Below, one piece after another: positions 12,063 through 16,563 of a stretch of DNA of 16,563 bases (position 1 is the stretch's first letter; each line of letters opens with the position of its first letter). The position numbers and the translations under genes are program-made. The notes under the pieces were generated by a model that did no database searches, was not told the DNA's origin, and worked only from the letters and a program-made list of their open reading frames with translations. The DNA is from Prolixibacteraceae bacterium (lineage in GTDB: Bacteria; Bacteroidota; Bacteroidia; Bacteroidales; Prolixibacteraceae), in the NCBI GenBank assembly GCA_027858145.1, contig JAQIDF010000535.1, positions 1 through 16,563 on the forward strand, given 5' to 3'.

Positions 12063-14678
12063 ATGACTTCACAAGAGATACGAAAAGCGTTTTTAAGATT
12101 TTTTGAAGAAAAAGAGCATCAGATTGTACCATCGGCACCAATGGTTGTGAAAAACGACCCGACACTGATGTTTACTAACGCGGGCATGAACCAGTTCAAA
12201 GATATCTTTCTGGGAAACGACCCCGTGAAATACAGCCGTATAGCCGACTCTCAAAAATGCCTTCGTGTTTCGGGTAAACATAACGACCTTGAAGAAGTGG
12301 GGCATGATACTTACCACCACACCATGTTCGAAATGCTTGGTAACTGGTCGTTTGGCGACTATTTTAAAAAGGAAGCCATCAACTGGGCATGGGAATTTTT
12401 GGTTGAAAAGATGGGTGTTGCCCCCGACCGCTTGTATGCCACTATTTTTGAGGGTGACAAAAACGACGGTGTAGATCGCGATACCGAAGCTTTATCCTAC
12501 TGGAAACAGTATCTCCCGGAAGATTGTATTATCAACGGCAACAAGAAAGACAACTTCTGGGAAATGGGCGAAACCGGCCCATGCGGACCATGTTCTGAAG
12601 TACACGTTGATATCCGCAGCGACGAAGAGCGTGCTAAACAATCGGGGGTTGAACTGGTAAACCAGGATCACCCACAGGTTATTGAAATCTGGAACCTGGT
12701 ATTTATCCAGTATAACCGCAAAGCCGATAGCAAACTGGTTGAACTGCCGGCCAAACACATCGATACCGGAATGGGGTTTGAGCGTTTGTGTATGGTACTG
12801 CAAGGCAAGCAATCGAACTACGATACTGATATATTCCAAACCATTATAAACAAAATCGGAGACCTTTCAGGAAAGAAATACGGTGAGAACGAAAAAGAAG
12901 ACATCGCCATGCGCGTAGTGTCCGATCATCTTCGCGCCATCGCTTTTGCCATTGCCGACGGGCAACTGCCATCGAACAATAAAGCTGGCTACGTGATCCG
13001 CCGCATTTTACGTCGTGCCGTGCGTTATGGGTACACCTTCCTTGGCTTCAGGGAGCCGTTTATTTTTCATCTTGTGCCTGTATTGAAATCGCTCATGGGT
13101 GATCAGTTTAAAGAACTGGTATCGCAAGAAGGGCTTATCTCGAAAGTTATAAAAGAAGAAGAAGAATCGTTTTTACGTACGCTAGAAACCGGTCTCAAGT
13201 TGCTCGACGGCATTATTGAAAAAGCCCGGAAAGAAAATATAAAGGAAATTGGCGGTATCGATGCGTTTACATTGTACGACACTTTCGGGTTTCCACTTGA
13301 CCTTACCGAGCTTATTTTAAAGGAAAACGGGCTTACGGTTAACCATAAGGAGTTTTCAGAGGCTATGGAACAGCAAAAGAACCGTTCGCGAAATGCTGCT
13401 TCACAGGAAACCGGTGACTGGCTTGTTATAAGGGAAGACGACCGTGAAGAGTTTATTGGCTACGATCACCTTACGGCCGATATTCACGTTACCCGTTACC
13501 GTGAAGTAAAAACAAAGAAGAAAACTTTATACCATTTGGCATTCTCGTATACTCCGTTTTATGCTGAATCGGGCGGACAGGTTGGTGACAAAGGATATAT
13601 TGAAGCCAACGGTGAAAAGATTTCAATTCTCGATACCCAGAAAGAAAACAACCTCATTATTCATATAACCGACAAGCTGCCTTCAGATCCAACGGCTACA
13701 TTTAAAGCTGTTGTGCCCGGGAAAGTCCGAAGACTTACCGCCAATAACCACTCGGCAACACACCTGTTGGATTATGCACTTCGCAAAGTGCTCGGTACAC
13801 ATGTTGAACAAAAAGGTTCACTGGTCACGCCCGATTACCTGCGTTTTGACTTTTCTCATTTCCAAAAGGTTTCAGAGGAAGAGCTTGTTGCTATTCAGCG
13901 TGTTGTAAACGACATGATACGCCAGAACCTGAAAGCCGAAGTGTATGATCAGGTACCCATGAGCGAAGCTCAGGAAATGGGTGCCATTGCTTTGTTTGGG
14001 GAGAAATATGGCGACCTGGTACGGGTGATAAAATTTGGTGATTCGGTTGAGCTGTGTGGTGGAACGCACGTTGAAGCTACCGGGCAAATCGGGATGTTCC
14101 ATGTCACTTCAGAAAGTGCGATATCGGCTGGCGTGCGAAGGATAGAGGCCATTACTTCCGATAAGGTTGAGGAGATGATGGAGGAAAATACTTCGATTCT
14201 GAAACAGGTGAAGCAATTGTTGAATAATCCTAAAAACCTTACCGGTACAGTGCAGGATGTGCTCGATAACAACCGCGATTTGCAAAAACAACTGGAATCG
14301 TTTGCTAAAAAAGAAGCTCAAAATATTAAAAATGACCTGAAAAACAACGTCGAAGTGATCAATGGCATCAACGTACTGACGGCTATTGTTCCGCTTAACG
14401 ATGCACAATTGATCAAAGATTTGGCTTTTCAATTAAAAGGCGAGATTGACAACCTGTTCCTTGTTTTGGGCGCTGAAGTGAAAGGCAAGGCCAACCTCTC
14501 GATAATGATTTCGGATAACCTGGTGAAAGAAAAAGGCCTGAATGCCGGAACAATTATCCGCGATGCAGCCAAAGCGATCCAGGGCGGTGGTGGAGGACAG
14601 CCATTTTATGCTACTGCCGGAGGGCGTAATGTCGACGGCTTAAAAGAAGCATTTGAGGTTGCCAAGAAGGCTATATGA
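12063..14678 (+). CDS. alaS: Alanyl-tRNA synthetase
   Basis: This enzyme charges tRNA-Ala. The start used is the ATG at 12063 (MTSQEIRK, 871 residues); an in-frame TTG at 12057 would add only two residues. The class II core is at the N-terminus (PTLMFTNAGMNQFKDIFLG, then HHTMFEMLGNWSFGDYF, and GMGFERL). The editing domain has its zinc/catalytic pairs: HSATH at about 562-566 and CGGTH at about 664-668. The C-terminal DHHA1-type domain ends with GGGGGQPFYATAGG at about 840-853. All sites needed for charging and for removing mischarged Ser/Gly are present. The stop overlaps the ABC ATPase start as ATGA, so the two genes are translationally coupled. It diverges from the M23-MerR operon, an arrangement I recall as common in the phylum. 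Confidence 0.97.
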   Translation: MTSQEIRKAFLRFFEEKEHQIVPSAPMVVKNDPTLMFTNAGMNQFKDIFLGNDPVKYSRIADSQKCLRVSGKHNDLEEVGHDTYHHTMFEMLGNWSFGDYFKKEAINWAWEFLVEKMGVAPDRLYATIFEGDKNDGVDRDTEALSYWKQYLPEDCIINGNKKDNFWEMGETGPCGPCSEVHVDIRSDEERAKQSGVELVNQDHPQVIEIWNLVFIQYNRKADSKLVELPAKHIDTGMGFERLCMVLQGKQSNYDTDIFQTIINKIGDLSGKKYGENEKEDIAMRVVSDHLRAIAFAIADGQLPSNNKAGYVIRRILRRAVRYGYTFLGFREPFIFHLVPVLKSLMGDQFKELVSQEGLISKVIKEEEESFLRTLETGLKLLDGIIEKARKENIKEIGGIDAFTLYDTFGFPLDLTELILKENGLTVNHKEFSEAMEQQKNRSRNAASQETGDWLVIREDDREEFIGYDHLTADIHVTRYREVKTKKKTLYHLAFSYTPFYAESGGQVGDKGYIEANGEKISILDTQKENNLIIHITDKLPSDPTATFKAVVPGKVRRLTANNHSATHLLDYALRKVLGTHVEQKGSLVTPDYLRFDFSHFQKVSEEELVAIQRVVNDMIRQNLKAEVYDQVPMSEAQEMGAIALFGEKYGDLVRVIKFGDSVELCGGTHVEATGQIGMFHVTSESAISAGVRRIEAITSDKVEEMMEENTSILKQVKQLLNNPKNLTGTVQDVLDNNRDLQKQLESFAKKEAQNIKNDLKNNVEVINGINVLTAIVPLNDAQLIKDLAFQLKGEIDNLFLVLGAEVKGKANLSIMISDNLVKEKGLNAGTIIRDAAKAIQGGGGGQPFYATAGGRNVDGLKEAFEVAKKAI

Positions 14679-16096
14679 TTTTAAGTTGGAACAACGCGAA
14701 AATTCAGGTTCGGACCAAAGTAATTCTTGATCGTTTGTCCTTCGGTATATCAAAAGGTGAATCGCTTGGGATTATTGGCAGGAATGGATCGGGTAAAACG
14801 GTACTGGCCAAAGCTATGGCCGGTAAGTTGCCGTTAAAAAATGGAGAGGAGGCCGGTGTCCGAACTGCTTATCTTTCATTTCAATCGGAATTTCAGCTGA
14901 AGCATGGTGGGCGTGCATACCGCCAGCAACGCTGGAACCTTCCCGACCCGGAGTTTGTGCCAACCGTACGGGAAATATTCGAAGAAGAAGAAAATCAACA
15001 AGCCTTGCAAGATATCATTGAGCGCTTCAATTTTCATCATCATCTCGACCGGTTTGTCATCAGTTTGTCGAATGGCGAGCAACGTAAATTTGAACTTATT
15101 AAAGCATTGTCGTATAAACCCGAACTTTTGGTTATTGATAATGCTTTTAATGGCCTTGACGCAACTTCGCGCACCTTGTTGCATTCCATGCTCAATCAGA
15201 TGATCGAACATGGGCAACAGGTCATTTTAACAGGGTTGATACCCGATGATTTTCCCATAACACTCAATAAATTTTTGTTGGTTGAAAACCTTACAGTTGT
15301 TGAATATACACGTGTTAATCTGCCTGATTTATACGAAGAGCCTGACACCAGGGAGGTGGAAATTCCCCGCTGGCAGGATTCGGCATACAATCAAATTTTT
15401 TCGTTGAAAAATGTAAGCCTCCGCTACGATGGTAACGATATACTGAAAAATATTAACTGGGAAGTAAAAGCTGGCGAAAAGTGGGTGCTGTCGGGAGCCA
15501 ACGGCTCTGGAAAAACGAGTTTGCTGAACATGATTTTTGCCGATAATCCGCGAGCTTACCGTTGTGATATTGAGCTTTTCGGGAAAAAGAAGGGTAGTGG
15601 GGAGTCTATTTGGGAAATCAAAGACAGTATTGGCTTTATCTCGCCCGAGATGCACCAATACCTGCCGGCACGGCAATCTGTCAGGGATGTGGTTTGCTCT
15701 GGTATTTACGGATCAGAAGGGTTGTACAATAAACCTACATCGTACCAGCGCATTTTGGCCCGGAAATGGCTTGCATTAATTGGGTTGGGTGATCATACTG
15801 AAGAATCATTCGGTGCGATGGCTGCTTCACATCAGCGTATGGTACTAACAGTGCGTGCGCTCGTCAAATACCCGCCCCTGTTGATATTTGATGAGCCTTT
15901 TCAAGGGCTCGACCCTGTTAGCATAGGTATAATGAAAAACCTGCTGAATAGTATTGGCCTTCAAACCAACTGCGCCATGATATTTGTATCGCACTATAAT
16001 GATCAGGTTCCCGAAGTTTTTGATAAAGAATTACATCTGGAAAACGGGGAGGTTGCTTATTGCTCTGAAGAAGGCTGCAACAGTGATGAGCGTTGA
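14675..16096 (+). CDS. Two-domain ABC ATPase (ModF/PhrA-like), asymmetric
   Basis: The 473-residue protein has two nucleotide-binding domains and no transmembrane segment. Domain 1 has Walker A GRNGSGKT (35-42), a good signature LSNGEQ (131-136) and Walker B LLVIDNAF (151-158), in which the catalytic glutamate is replaced by N156. Its switch histidine position appears to be L188. Domain 2 has Walker A GANGSGKT (274-281), a degenerate signature (MAASHQ, 382-387), Walker B LLIFDEP with E407, and switch H440. In a head-to-tail arrangement, only one of the two composite sites would be catalytic. The layout resembles ModF/PhrA rather than ABC-F translation factors, since the long inter-domain linker of ABC-F proteins is absent. 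Partner and substrate are unknown. It overlaps the alaS stop by 4 bases and its 3' end overlaps rnpA. Confidence 0.82.
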   Translation: MILSWNNAKIQVRTKVILDRLSFGISKGESLGIIGRNGSGKTVLAKAMAGKLPLKNGEEAGVRTAYLSFQSEFQLKHGGRAYRQQRWNLPDPEFVPTVREIFEEEENQQALQDIIERFNFHHHLDRFVISLSNGEQRKFELIKALSYKPELLVIDNAFNGLDATSRTLLHSMLNQMIEHGQQVILTGLIPDDFPITLNKFLLVENLTVVEYTRVNLPDLYEEPDTREVEIPRWQDSAYNQIFSLKNVSLRYDGNDILKNINWEVKAGEKWVLSGANGSGKTSLLNMIFADNPRAYRCDIELFGKKKGSGESIWEIKDSIGFISPEMHQYLPARQSVRDVVCSGIYGSEGLYNKPTSYQRILARKWLALIGLGDHTEESFGAMAASHQRMVLTVRALVKYPPLLIFDEPFQGLDPVSIGIMKNLLNSIGLQTNCAMIFVSHYNDQVPEVFDKELHLENGEVAYCSEEGCNSDER

Positions 16097-16464
16097 ATTT
16101 TTCTTAATGCTTTTTTCATCCCTTTCTCAATGGTGCGATAATCTTTAATTTCCTTCTCAACATAAATAAACATAAGGGCCAACGATTGATTTTGTTCCCC
16201 CAGCAAGCTTGTTAGTTCATTTTTGTTTAAGCGGTAGGCCTCGCGCATTCTTCTCCTTATTTGGTTGCGGTGTACAGCTCGTTTGAAATTTCGTTTGGGT
16301 ACCGTAAACAGCACTTTTGCAGATGTTTTTTCGTCGTAATCAACAGGTAAAACAATAATTCTGAAAGGATAGGCAAAGAGTGGCTCACCACCGGTAAAAA
16401 TTTTATCGATGAGTGTTTTGCTACTTAAGCGTTCTTCCTTTGAAAATTTAAAGCGTTGTTGCAT
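16057..16464 (-). CDS. rnpA: Ribonuclease P protein component
   Basis: The 135-residue basic protein is the protein partner of the RNase P RNA, which trims the 5' leaders of precursor tRNAs. It shows the family opening FKFSKEERLSSKTLIDKIF, the central strand VLFTVPKRNFKRAV, and the diagnostic RNR helix HRNQIRRRMREAYRLNK at about 66-82. Its length is normal. The gene converges on the ABC ATPase gene and the two overlap by 40 bases at their 3' ends. No rpmH is next to it, unlike the arrangement in many other phyla. Confidence 0.93.
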   Translation of the reverse strand: MQQRFKFSKEERLSSKTLIDKIFTGGEPLFAYPFRIIVLPVDYDEKTSAKVLFTVPKRNFKRAVHRNQIRRRMREAYRLNKNELTSLLGEQNQSLALMFIYVEKEIKDYRTIEKGMKKALRKIQRSSLLQPSSEQ

Positions 16465-16478
16465 GTGCTGTTTTTGTG

Positions 16479-16486
16479 CAAATATA
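16479..16486 (-). promoter_or_regulatory. Bacteroidota -7 box before rnpA
   Basis: The minus strand reads TATATTTG here, a full match to TAnnTTTG, ending 14 bases before the rnpA ATG at 16464. The implied leader is under 10 bases. A -33 TTG is not seen at the usual spacing. The 99 bases from 16465 to the window end hold no clear gene start; a minus-strand frame entering at the edge reaches a stop at 16526-16528 (ENIVINGQEL then TAA), which could be the tail of an upstream gene. Confidence 0.35.
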
Positions 16487-16563
16487 TAAATGCTAAGTTG
16501 AAGTATGGTTTTGGGGATGGCAAAATTAAAGTTCTTGCCCGTTTATTACAATATTTTCCTTCA

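Noticed and set aside
16078..16110. Possible terminator at the end of the ABC ATPase gene
   Set aside because: CAAC/GTTG around the stop followed by a T-rich stretch gives only a 4-bp stem with a 10-base loop, too weak to call.
16526..16563. Minus-strand frame entering from the window edge and stopping at 16526-16528
   Set aside because: Only about 11 codons are visible, with no way to tell a gene tail from chance; mentioned under the rnpA promoter but not called as a gene.

Overview
The window is chromosomal DNA from a member of the Bacteroidota, probably a Marinilabiliales/Prolixibacteraceae-like organism (the order is inference). The evidence is a gldH lipoprotein gene beside a RicT/PSP1 gene and holB, Bacteroidota-style -7 boxes (TAnnTTTG) before several genes, almost no Shine-Dalgarno sequences, and a SusD-era style lipoprotein glycosidase. 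It is densely coding: no gap exceeds about 160 bases, and no rRNA, tRNA, CRISPR array or insertion sequence was seen.

Layout. Positions 1-1105 (minus) hold menC and the first 12 codons of the next gene, probably menE, for menaquinone biosynthesis. Positions 1263-2611 (plus) form an AT-rich accessory islet: a GNAT-like putative toxin, a HigA/Xre-type HTH antitoxin, and a small two-helix membrane protein of unknown function. Positions 2617-8577 (minus) form a probable operon read in the order holB (clamp-loader delta'), ricT-like PSP1 gene, gldH, trmB, and a secreted lipoprotein glycoside hydrolase. A strong hairpin terminator at 8626-8673 separates it from the next minus-strand operon (8691-11907), which reads M23 peptidase, MerR regulator, Nif3/YqfO-like metal protein and C4 zinc-ribbon coiled-coil protein. 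Divergent from that, alaS (12063-14678) overlaps by 4 bases a two-domain ABC ATPase (14675-16096), whose 3' end overlaps convergent rnpA (16057-16464).

Most genes are housekeeping: replication, tRNA charging and tRNA maturation or modification (alaS, trmB, rnpA), RNA maturation, cell-wall remodelling and quinone synthesis. The variable parts are the toxin-antitoxin islet and the glycosidase. The best candidates for something new are the GNAT/HTH/membrane-protein trio, the asymmetric two-domain ABC ATPase, and a perfect 15-bp-arm hairpin inside the trmB coding sequence.
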